Assembly: GCA_002746535.1 (NCBI GenBank)
Contig: NVWA01000029.1
Span: 22,381-86,380, forward strand
DNA from: Planctomycetota bacterium
Lineage (GTDB): Bacteria; Planctomycetota; GCA-2746535
Length of the DNA stretch: 64,000 bases
Direction of reading: 5' to 3'
Part shown: positions 56,066 to 63,797 of the stretch, one piece after another
Numbering within the stretch: position 1 is the first letter of the stretch
Layout of the letters: each line of letters opens with the position of its first letter
Program-made: the position numbers and the translations under genes
Notes under the pieces: generated by a model
Seen by the model: only the letters and a program-made list of their open reading frames with translations
What the model was told of the DNA's origin: nothing
Database searches by the model: none

Positions 56066-56170
56066 TTACAACTAATTGATTTAATAATATCTTAACCAAG
56101 GCTACTCTCTAAAAGGATTAGTGAGCATTATACCAAGGTTTGGTTTTGGGGTAAGGGGAATTGTTATTGG
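56066..56170 (-). pseudogene. Solo leader plus first codons of a MORN-family gene
   Basis: CCCCTTACCCC, TTGGTATAATG (box at 56127-56132), AGAGAGTAGCC, then TTG and VKILLNQLVVS, running straight into the end of the halogenase gene. No gene body. Confidence 0.65.
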
Positions 56171-56237
56171 ATTATTCTTTTGCAGGGATTGGTGGTTTAA
56201 TGTAAGGTAATTGGCGAAATGATATTTTGACCTAACG

Positions 56238-56300
56238 CCCAACCAACTTCCTCTTTTCAAACAACTATCTCTTTAGGAAGTTGCCTTTACAATTATGAGC
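56238..56300 (-). pseudogene. C-terminal tail fragment of a MORN-family gene
   Basis: NCKGNFLKR, a stop, then LFEKRKLVG; matches the family tail 'DPKDNFLKRERFKKGKLV' with a nonsense codon. It is followed by the next solo leader, so this spot holds the end of one lost gene and the start of another. Confidence 0.6.
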
Positions 56301-56343
56301 GTAATTCAACTAATTGATCTTACGAATAAACTTTTCAAAAATA

Positions 56344-57363
56344 CTATTTAGACACGCTCTCAAGTATGTGATCATATTCTACATCTGATTCGTAAGAAAT
56401 AATTTCTTTATTTTGTTTAATAGAACTTACTGTTTCAAAAATACTATCGGATAATGAGATTGACTGTTTATAATTTAAATCATTAATTGTTGGGTTCATA
56501 TCATAAATACCATGATACTGAAGACTCTCAAATGCTTGTTTACCTCGATCTGGAGAAATCTTAAACAATTTAGCTGATGGCACTTGCACAATTTTTGGAA
56601 TAACAACCTTCAAACTATTTGCAATTTCGTGGTAATAATGCAACCAACTATAATATTCATTTCCCGTAGCATGGTAAATCTTATTGTAAGCGGCTTTATT
56701 GCCAATAGAAGAAACAAATATATTGGCAACATCAAATACATGTAACGAAGACCATAAACTTAATCCATTGTCATGTACTATGATTTTTTTTCCTTTAATT
56801 ATTCTATCTAGAAAACTGGAAGATGATCCCAAGCTGTGTAATATGCTACTACTCTGGCTAAACATTTGTCCAGGTCTTATAATAGTTAAAAAACAACCTT
56901 GATTCACAAATTTATTTTGAAAAGCTTGTTCGCATTCCACTTTACTCTGTCCATATTTAGAATTTGAATTTAAAGAGAAATTCGTTTTAATTGGATAAAC
57001 ATCTGAAGGTTTTTCATAAACACTAGTTGTACTACAAAGGATAATCTGCTTCACACTACCCTTTGAAGCTTTTATAAGAGCATTTGCATCATCTTTCTTA
57101 AAACAAACCATATCAATGATACATTCCCAAGGACCATATTGTGAAATAACTTCATATAGTCTTTTATAATCTTTTCTATCCCCTAAAAGACCTTTTACCT
57201 GTTGATCACCAGAATATTTGCTTATACCTCTACTTAATGAATAAATGTCAACACGTGACTTATTTAGTTGTTTAACAATTTCATGACCAATTAAACCAGT
57301 GCCACCAATTATTAAAACTTTTTTATTATTTAAATTATTCATTTTTTTATTATTTATGATCAT
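56344..57363 (-). CDS. NAD-dependent epimerase/dehydratase
   Basis: 339 residues (possibly from the Met at residue 8). Rossmann motif 'VLIIGGTGLIGHEIVKQL', 'KYGQSKVECEQAF' with the catalytic Tyr-x3-Lys (as YGQSK), and 'LTIIRPGQMF'. A short-chain-type sugar-nucleotide or isoflavone-reductase-like member. It lies behind the TATACT-type leader. Substrate not predictable. Confidence 0.8.
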   Translation of the reverse strand: MIINNKKMNNLNNKKVLIIGGTGLIGHEIVKQLNKSRVDIYSLSRGISKYSGDQQVKGLLGDRKDYKRLYEVISQYGPWECIIDMVCFKKDDANALIKASKGSVKQIILCSTTSVYEKPSDVYPIKTNFSLNSNSKYGQSKVECEQAFQNKFVNQGCFLTIIRPGQMFSQSSSILHSLGSSSSFLDRIIKGKKIIVHDNGLSLWSSLHVFDVANIFVSSIGNKAAYNKIYHATGNEYYSWLHYYHEIANSLKVVIPKIVQVPSAKLFKISPDRGKQAFESLQYHGIYDMNPTINDLNYKQSISLSDSIFETVSSIKQNKEIISYESDVEYDHILESVSK

Positions 57364-57409
57364 TCATTTATCAAATTTTTTATTACATAAATAGAAATAC
57401 CTTATCAGT

Positions 57410-57445
57410 ATACCAACATCCCCCACCAACTAAACATATTGTTTT
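57410..57445 (-). promoter_or_regulatory. TATACT-type leader motif, copy 2
   Basis: GTTGGTGGGGGATG and TTGGTATACTG on the minus strand, ~50 bases ahead of the epimerase gene. Nearly identical to the copies at 52.0 and 60.4 kb. Confidence 0.55.
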
Positions 57446-57476
57446 TAGAAGTATTTGCTTATAGACTGAGCTTATA

Positions 57477-59615
57477 TTACTCAACAACAATTGGTGTATT
57501 GTCGTACAAGCGAACAGCCCTACCCTCATACGAATATATATAATAGATATGATATGTCCCTTTTGCTAAAGAGGAAGTATCCCAGCTGTATGAATTAAGT
57601 GAATCAACTTCTTTAATATTGGCAACGATTAAAGTACCGTCAAAATCCATCTTGTTAGTATCGTAATAAAGACTAATTTTAAAACCAACTTGTGCATTAG
57701 TATCAAACCATTCAATTGCGTGAGAGCCCTTCACAGTAATTTCTGCAGATTTTTTTACCAATCCGTCTTTCGTGGCGAACCACATATTCCCCATTTTATC
57801 CTTAGCAACGTCATAAATGCCCAAACTAGGAAAGTTATATCTATTGAAAAGATAAGTTCCCCAATTAGTTGAATAAACATTTACCACACCATAATCATAT
57901 GTAAGCCAATATCCTCCCAAATCATCTTCACCAATAGAATTAACTGTGCTATAAGGAAACCACATACCAATCATGGGGAACCAATTAGATTTACCATCGG
58001 ATTTACTTACACCATCAGTGCCGCCAGCCAAAATGTCTCCTGAACTACCTGCAAAGATAAAGTCTATATGATTATCTCTAAGACCATCGTCAACAGAATA
58101 GGTTGTCCAATCATTACCATCAAACTTACTCAAGCCACCAAGAGTACCTACCCATATATTATCTTGTTTATCTTGCATAATTGATGTTGTCCAGTCAAGT
58201 ACCAAACCATCTGCTGTGGTATAACTACTCCAAACTGAGCCATCAAATTTATTAATACCTCCTGTCTGTGTAGCAACCCAAATATCACCTATAGAACCCT
58301 TAACTACCTCACTGATATAATTGTCACCCAAACCATCTTCGGTAGTATAGCTTACCCACTTTTCACCATCAAATTTACTTAACCCATCTGTTGTGCCAAA
58401 CCACATATTCCCTGAACTATCTTCACAAATAGATGTGACAGAGTTACCTATTAGCCCATCTTTTTTAGTAAATGTTGTCCAGGAAAACCCATTAAATTTG
58501 CCTACACCAAAATCTATTGTGCCTGCCCAAAGATTATCCAAGCTATCATAATATAAATCAGTTGTTCTATTACCAGGAAGACCACTAGTTGTATAAGTTG
58601 ACCAGAGACTGCCATCATATTTGCTCACGCCCCCATAACAACCGAACCACATATTTCCTGAATCGTCCTCAATCAATGACCTAACTCTATTTCCAGCCAA
58701 GCCCTCAGAATCAGAATAACTTGTCCAATCAGTTCCATCAAATTTACTAACACCACTAACCGTAGCAAACCAAATAGACTTATCACTTACTTCAATAATC
58801 GCATAGACTTTATTACTAGCTAATCCATCTAACGTAGAATAATTCTCAAATTCAACACCATCAAATTTGCTTATACCTTCACCAGTGCCGAACCATATAT
58901 TGCCAAAGCTATCTTCCATAATTGAAAAAACAGAATCGTCAGGCAAACCATCATTTGAATTATATGTTGTCCACAAATTACCATCAAATTTACTAATACC
59001 GCCGAGGTCATCACTACTACTTGAACCAAACCACATATTTCCATTTGAATCTTGAATTATTGCGCTGACACTAGTTCCATTTAAGCCATCTGTATGGTCG
59101 TAGGATATCCATGAAAAACCATCAAATTTACTAACGCCAGCATTAGTGCCGAACCAAATATTACCTAAATCATCTTCATAAATTGAGAGTACAGCATAAA
59201 TAGGAGGCCCGTCATAATTATAATAGTTCAGCCAAGAATCCCCATCAAAAAAATAAACCCCACCATTCTGGGAACCTGCCCAAATTAACCCGGTGCTATC
59301 CTCAAACAAAGCATTAATAGAACTACCTGTCAGGCCATTTGTTAATGTATAGCCAATCCAGGATGTTCCATCAAATTTATTAACGCCCCCATCAGCTGAA
59401 CCAACCCATATATTTCCGAATTTATCTTGAATAATTGCTCTAACATTATTGTTTAATAATACATCACTAGTATTTGAAGTATTATATACCTGCCAAGCTG
59501 AAAACTTAAATTTTGGAACATTTTTTATGTTAACTGAACTATCACATCCAAAATAAACAAAGGAAACGGTCCCTATCAATAACGATACAAATATTTTAGT
59601 TAGTTTTATTTTCAT
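57477..59615 (-). CDS. Reg_prop two-component-type propeller lipoprotein
   Basis: 712 residues from MKIKLTKIFVS (an upstream start is possible). Lipobox-like 'VYFGC' gives a lipid-anchored Cys. About fourteen repeats of ~40 residues, 'GNIWVGTLGGLSKFDGND' and the like, form two seven-bladed propellers as in hybrid two-component sensors, but no kinase domain follows. It ends in a ~75-residue beta module ('FDGTLIVANIKEVDS', 'GTYHIYYIYSYEG') also found as a fragment at 35.5 kb. Probably a surface- or periplasm-facing binding protein. Confidence 0.85.
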   Translation of the reverse strand: MKIKLTKIFVSLLIGTVSFVYFGCDSSVNIKNVPKFKFSAWQVYNTSNTSDVLLNNNVRAIIQDKFGNIWVGSADGGVNKFDGTSWIGYTLTNGLTGSSINALFEDSTGLIWAGSQNGGVYFFDGDSWLNYYNYDGPPIYAVLSIYEDDLGNIWFGTNAGVSKFDGFSWISYDHTDGLNGTSVSAIIQDSNGNMWFGSSSSDDLGGISKFDGNLWTTYNSNDGLPDDSVFSIMEDSFGNIWFGTGEGISKFDGVEFENYSTLDGLASNKVYAIIEVSDKSIWFATVSGVSKFDGTDWTSYSDSEGLAGNRVRSLIEDDSGNMWFGCYGGVSKYDGSLWSTYTTSGLPGNRTTDLYYDSLDNLWAGTIDFGVGKFNGFSWTTFTKKDGLIGNSVTSICEDSSGNMWFGTTDGLSKFDGEKWVSYTTEDGLGDNYISEVVKGSIGDIWVATQTGGINKFDGSVWSSYTTADGLVLDWTTSIMQDKQDNIWVGTLGGLSKFDGNDWTTYSVDDGLRDNHIDFIFAGSSGDILAGGTDGVSKSDGKSNWFPMIGMWFPYSTVNSIGEDDLGGYWLTYDYGVVNVYSTNWGTYLFNRYNFPSLGIYDVAKDKMGNMWFATKDGLVKKSAEITVKGSHAIEWFDTNAQVGFKISLYYDTNKMDFDGTLIVANIKEVDSLNSYSWDTSSLAKGTYHIYYIYSYEGRAVRLYDNTPIVVE

Positions 59616-59674
59616 ATATACAGTCAAAAAAAAACTAATTAAACCAAACTACAAGGTCACCATAAATAATTCTA

Positions 59675-59710
59675 CCAGTATACCAACATAAATCACCAAC
59701 CAAATACAAT
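59675..59710 (-). promoter_or_regulatory. TATACT-type leader motif, copy 3
   Basis: GTTGGTGATTTATG and TTGGTATACTG on the minus strand, ~60 bases before the propeller gene. More diverged in the middle than the other copies but the box is intact. Confidence 0.5.
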
Positions 59711-59774
59711 GTTCTCAGAAGTACTTTCTGGGTTTACTTGGATATTTAATTATAGATTGTTCTCAAATTTTAAG

Positions 59775-60362
59775 TTAAAAATTTAAGCCAAAGGATAACC
59801 CAACATACATGCCACCAGCCTCTTCATCACCAAAGATAAAATCAACTTTCGCAGCAGAATAACCAATTCGCATCCCAGCATGTAATTTGTTTGTAATTAC
59901 ATATTGAATTTCACTATCTATATAAAAACCAGTGCCTTCACCATAATTAGAAAAGTCATTACTAGAACCTGTTCTCGAAAAATCAGCTAGAATAAAGGCA
60001 ATGCCCCCATTAAAAACAAACTTAAAATTATTTTTATTGAATATTGTAATTAATCCAAAGTGTTGCTCAAAAGTATAGCCAGAAGTCTTAACTTCATTTT
60101 CAGTTTCAGATCCAAAACTTAATAATGAAGAAACATTAAACCCAATGGGAAAATTAGTTGGTTTTAAATAATAATTTGCACCAAATTGAATTTGCTTATC
60201 AATTGAACCCCAGTAATCAGAATCTAAATATTTCTGACCAACAGTAAAATCAATGTTACCATCCCAATCACCCCGAAGATCGATTGCATTTAAGGTTTTT
60301 GGACTTAAAAATATAGACATTAGAAGAATACAAATAATAGATGTAGTTTTTGCAGAATTCAT
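59775..60362 (-). CDS. Outer-membrane beta-barrel protein
   Basis: 195 residues. Signal peptide ending near TLNA. The rest alternates polar and hydrophobic residues, with strands such as 'FNVSSLLSFGSETENEV' and 'HAGMRIGYSAAKVDF', and ends in aromatic 'YVGLSFGLNF' with terminal Phe, the usual barrel-assembly signal. No specific function. Behind the TATACT-type leader. Confidence 0.75.
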   Translation of the reverse strand: MNSAKTTSIICILLMSIFLSPKTLNAIDLRGDWDGNIDFTVGQKYLDSDYWGSIDKQIQFGANYYLKPTNFPIGFNVSSLLSFGSETENEVKTSGYTFEQHFGLITIFNKNNFKFVFNGGIAFILADFSRTGSSNDFSNYGEGTGFYIDSEIQYVITNKLHAGMRIGYSAAKVDFIFGDEEAGGMYVGLSFGLNF

Positions 60363-60401
60363 AAAAACGCCACATTAAAGATTCAATAAAATTATCTATG
60401 A

Positions 60402-60437
60402 AGTATACCAACATCCCCCACCAACTAAACAAATTGT
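60402..60437 (-). promoter_or_regulatory. TATACT-type leader motif, copy 4
   Basis: GTTGGTGGGGGATG and TTGGTATACTT on the minus strand, ~40 bases ahead of the barrel gene. Confidence 0.55.
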
Positions 60438-60522
60438 TATAGATATTGATATTTCGGTTTGATTTCTGATTTTTAGAATACTAACCTTCGCGTCTATCTC
60501 TGATCAGAATAATATTTATGGC

Positions 60523-61119
60523 TTACGGCTCAAGAGATTTCAACAGGTCTTCAATAACACTCCCTTGCGTTGTTCTTGTAACCTTGCCATTCATCAAGAA
60601 TTCTGTTTTTGATACTGCACCATTTCTTTCAAAGTATTCCTTTTGACTGAAACCAGGTGCTTCAGGCGGCCAAGTCTCAGAAGATACCTTAATACCAAAA
60701 TCAAATACTTCTTTATAAAGCATCAACCCACTTTCATCCCAAGAAATAAACATACCATTAACCTTACCATTTACATATTCACCTTCGAACCCCTTCTTTC
60801 CATTCTCATGAAAGCCAGAAACTCTACCATTATCTATTCCCATTTTGATATGCCTAGTGGAGTACAACTCACCTGTTTTATACCATCTATACCAAATGCC
60901 ACTAAAATCTTGATAGATTTTTATGGGGCGAAATGAATCACTACCACGAAGACTTTTTTGCAACATCCATTTTGGCAAATTATCCGTCATATAAAAGCGT
61001 TGGATAATGTAATGCCACTTACTACTCTGACAATTCCCATACATCAGATGAGCAATAGAGCCAAGAAGCATGGTCACGATGAAAGCTGATATGATTAGTG
61101 GGTTTAGGAGGGTTTTCAT
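60523..61119 (-). CDS. YwqK/MORN_2-family membrane-anchored protein
   Basis: 198 residues. 'KTLLNPLIISAFIVTMLLG', 'LMYGNCQSSKWHYI' and 'LPKWML' as in the family. MORN_2 units 'GIWYRWYKTGELYSTR' and 'GRVSGFHENGKKGFEGEY'. The tail is divergent ('SQKEYFERNGAVSKTEFL'). Third gene of a run (62675 to 60523) with only 9 bases to the gene before it. Confidence 0.85.
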   Translation of the reverse strand: MKTLLNPLIISAFIVTMLLGSIAHLMYGNCQSSKWHYIIQRFYMTDNLPKWMLQKSLRGSDSFRPIKIYQDFSGIWYRWYKTGELYSTRHIKMGIDNGRVSGFHENGKKGFEGEYVNGKVNGMFISWDESGLMLYKEVFDFGIKVSSETWPPEAPGFSQKEYFERNGAVSKTEFLMNGKVTRTTQGSVIEDLLKSLEP

Positions 61120-61128
61120 TTAAATTAT

Positions 61129-61836
61129 TTATTCTATATTTACATCATAAAATTTGTCATATAATTTTTTAGGTTTTTCTGAATTATTTTTTTTAATTTT
61201 ATACCACTTTATTTTGATTGAGCCGTCTTCGTTCCATTCTTCTTTTGATATAAGTTTTCCTTTACTATATATACTTTTAAATTTCCGATTACCGTTATCG
61301 AACCAAGTCTCCGTTATCCCATCAGGTTTACCCTCAATATATGTGACAACACCTACTTTTTTACCACTTTTACTCCAATCATTCGCATTACCATTCATTG
61401 TTCCATTATGATAATTAACATCCATAATTTTAATGCCGTTTTCGTCAAAAGTAGTACTTAACCCTTCTTTAATCCCATATTCGTAATTCGATATACTTAA
61501 AAGTTTGCCGTTATCGTAAAATAGTTTTTCTTTTCCATGAAGCCTTCCAAAATGATAACCCGCTTCGGAACTTAACGAACTGTTTTTATTCCATTGACGC
61601 CAAACCCCTGTAAAGCTAGCATATACTACAATATTAGCAATTTGCCCACCACCATATTTATGGGAAAATTTATTTACCAACATCCACTCAGGTAAATAAT
61701 CCGGCATCCAATAAGCCTGGCACATATAATGATACCTGGTAGTCTGACAACTCCCATACATTAGATGAGCAAGAGAGCCAAGGAGCATTACTACTAGGAA
61801 GGCTGATATGATTAGGGGGTTTAGGAGGGTTTTCAT
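61129..61836 (-). CDS. YwqK/MORN_2-family membrane-anchored protein
   Basis: 235 residues. The N-terminal 'KTLLNPLIISAFLVVMLLG', 'GSCQTTRYHYMCQAYWMP' is almost the same as in the copy at 47619. MORN_2 units 'GVWRQWNKNSSLSSEAGY', 'GKEKLFYDNGKLLSISNY' and 'GITETWFDNGNRKFKS'. The tail 'KEEWNEDGSIKIKWYKIKK' lacks the DPKG motif. Its ATG overlaps the stop of the preceding family gene. Confidence 0.85.
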   Translation of the reverse strand: MKTLLNPLIISAFLVVMLLGSLAHLMYGSCQTTRYHYMCQAYWMPDYLPEWMLVNKFSHKYGGGQIANIVVYASFTGVWRQWNKNSSLSSEAGYHFGRLHGKEKLFYDNGKLLSISNYEYGIKEGLSTTFDENGIKIMDVNYHNGTMNGNANDWSKSGKKVGVVTYIEGKPDGITETWFDNGNRKFKSIYSKGKLISKEEWNEDGSIKIKWYKIKKNNSEKPKKLYDKFYDVNIE

Positions 61837-62675
61837 TCTACTGTTTCTGTTTTGACTAGTGTGTTGTTTTTGAAGAGTTCTCTTTTAATGAATTCAACAC
61901 CATCTACTTTGTACACTTTTTTAATCAACTCACCCGTTTCTGATGAATGAGTACTTATTATAAAGTTGCGCCCAACCTCTACTTCTGTTTCAAATTGGTG
62001 AATCTTATTCTTCAGATATAGCTCTCTCTTTTTGAGTTTCCCTTTGGAGTCACAGTATTCTTTAGATTTCAAGGAACCATCTTCATTCCAAAAGATTCCC
62101 GATATTTGTTGATCGTTTATATAATTGTATTCAAAATATTTTTTTCCATTAGGGTGCCATCTTTCCTGCAATCCGTGTGATTTCCCATTCAAATATCTAT
62201 CGATATTAAGCTTAGTTCCATTTTCATACCATGATTCATGCAAACCCTCCAATTTTCCATTTTTCCAAAAACCCTTTTCACTTCTAGTTCCCTTATCATA
62301 CCAACTCTCATATTTACCATGAAATTCACCATTTTTAAAACCACTCTTAAACATCAAACTACCGTTTTCATTCCAAGCTAAAGCAATTCCATTTCGTTTA
62401 CCATTTTCCATATAGCATTCAAATAGTTTAGTTCCATCTCTATACCACGAATTCCATACCCCATTGTAATTTGTATAAACATTTATTTCATTACCTTTGC
62501 TATACCTACTGGTAATCATTGTCCAAGGTAAATACTCAGGCATATAATACCTTTGCAAAATATAATGCCACTTACTAGTCTGACAACTTCCATACATCAG
62601 ATGAACAAGAGAGCCAAGCACCAACACAAGAACAAAAGCTGATACAACTAATGGATTTAATAATTTCTTAACCAA
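61833..62675 (-). CDS. YwqK/MORN_2-family membrane-anchored protein (longest copy)
   Basis: 280 residues from the conserved TTG in CTTGGTTAAG. 'VKKLLNPLVVSAFVLVLVLG' and 'MYGSCQTSKWHYILQRYYMP'. Five MORN_2 units ('GVWNSWYRDGTKLFECYM', 'GKYESWYDKGTRSEKGFW', 'GLHESWYENGTKLN'). The tail 'KEYCDSKGKLKKRELYLKN' is followed by an extra ~60 residues ending 'KRELFKNNTLVKTETVE'. First gene of a three-gene family operon. Confidence 0.87.
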   Translation of the reverse strand: MVKKLLNPLVVSAFVLVLVLGSLVHLMYGSCQTSKWHYILQRYYMPEYLPWTMITSRYSKGNEINVYTNYNGVWNSWYRDGTKLFECYMENGKRNGIALAWNENGSLMFKSGFKNGEFHGKYESWYDKGTRSEKGFWKNGKLEGLHESWYENGTKLNIDRYLNGKSHGLQERWHPNGKKYFEYNYINDQQISGIFWNEDGSLKSKEYCDSKGKLKKRELYLKNKIHQFETEVEVGRNFIISTHSSETGELIKKVYKVDGVEFIKRELFKNNTLVKTETVE

Positions 62676-62682
62676 GGCTACT

Positions 62683-62770
62683 CTCTAAAACCAAATAAAC
62701 CAATCCTACCACACCAAAGCGATTTAGCACTTGTTTTGAGATTGAAAGTTGTTTTGTTTATAGGAGATTA
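62683..62770 (-). promoter_or_regulatory. Second-type family leader, copy 1
   Basis: About 90 bases nearly identical to 63590-63690: AACTTTCAATCTCAAAACAA, GTGCTAAATCGCTTTGGTG, TGGTAGGATTG and TTTAGAGAGTAGCCTTGG. The TAGGATT is a possible -10. It precedes the three-gene operon. Confidence 0.55.
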
Positions 62771-62804
62771 GTTTTATGGTTGGGGATAGCGCTTGGTCAC
62801 TATC

Positions 62805-63584
62805 TCATTTACATTCATTTAAATATCTACGATCAATTCCATAAATAAATTTGCCATCTTTTGTCTTACCAACTTCACTAATTTCAAACTCATAGACAAC
62901 AAACCCTTCAATAATTCTTTCGTCTACGTCAATTAAAGGTACTTTATCGGGTGGACTACCATCATCTTTATATAAAAGCCATTCATCAACAGCAACACCA
63001 TCTTTAAACATTCCTTCAACTCTTATTCTCCCACTTGGAAAGTACATTTTAAAAGAATCTATATAAATTTCTTCATTGCAATAGTATTCAAATTGAAGGT
63101 TGCCCTTCTCATTATCAAAATACTCTTGCTGAAGCCCATGTTCTAAACCATTTTTATAATTATTGACTAAAGATAAACGCCCATCATTAATATCAACCCT
63201 ATAACTTACACAAGTTCCATGTACTTTTCCATTCTTCCAATTCCACTTAGATTCAACTATCCCTTTATCGGTAAAACAAAGATGCTCACCTTCTCTTTTT
63301 CCATTTACAAATAAGATTTTTTCTTGAAGCACACCATTTTCATAATAACTTTTGAACTCCCTATTTTCTATATTTTGATAATTATCCTCGGGTCTATTGA
63401 AATTTGTCTGGATTTGATATTGAATCAAATCACTATTATCTTTGCCACGGATAAGATTAACCCTTATTTGATCTGGAGTTAGTTTTTCAAAAACCTCTTC
63501 ATTAGCTTTCTTCCACTTTTCAAACTCTTTCTCACCTAACGGCCTATCCATTGTTGGAATAATTTCTATCCAATTTTCTGTCAT
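62805..63584 (-). CDS. Cytoplasmic YwqK/MORN_2-repeat protein
   Basis: 259 residues without the N-terminal membrane segment. MORN_2 units 'FKSYYENGVLQEKILFVN', 'GEHLCFTDKGIVESKWNW' and 'GLQQEYFDNEKGNLQFEY'. The family leader joins directly at its start, where TTGGT is followed by ATGACAGAA. It therefore shares the promoter but has an unrelated N-terminus. Confidence 0.8.
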   Translation of the reverse strand: MTENWIEIIPTMDRPLGEKEFEKWKKANEEVFEKLTPDQIRVNLIRGKDNSDLIQYQIQTNFNRPEDNYQNIENREFKSYYENGVLQEKILFVNGKREGEHLCFTDKGIVESKWNWKNGKVHGTCVSYRVDINDGRLSLVNNYKNGLEHGLQQEYFDNEKGNLQFEYYCNEEIYIDSFKMYFPSGRIRVEGMFKDGVAVDEWLLYKDDGSPPDKVPLIDVDERIIEGFVVYEFEISEVGKTKDGKFIYGIDRRYLNECK

Positions 63585-63589
63585 ACCAA

Positions 63590-63690
63590 GCCATCTCTAT
63601 AAAACCAAATAAAATCAATCCTACCACACCAAAGCGATTTAGCACTTGTTTTGAGATTGAAAGTTGTTTTGTTATTAGGAGATTTGTTTT
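63590..63690 (-). promoter_or_regulatory. Second-type family leader, copy 2
   Basis: The near-identical partner of 62683-62770. It runs up to the ATG of the cytoplasmic MORN protein. The bases between it and 63797 are G/T-rich on the plus strand, with GGGGATAGTGT repeated, and are otherwise unassigned. Confidence 0.55.
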
Positions 63691-63797
63691 GTTGTTGTGG
63701 GGATAGTGTGGGGATAGTGTTGGGCTATGTCCTTTGTGTCTTGAATCGATTATTTCTCGGCAATTTGTGATTAGATTAATATTTTTACCTTATGGGG

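Noticed and set aside
42022..56170. The conserved MORN leader as a riboswitch
   Set aside because: It is short, has a -10-like box in its middle and shows no evident paired elements with compensatory change. A promoter/5'-leader explanation is simpler.
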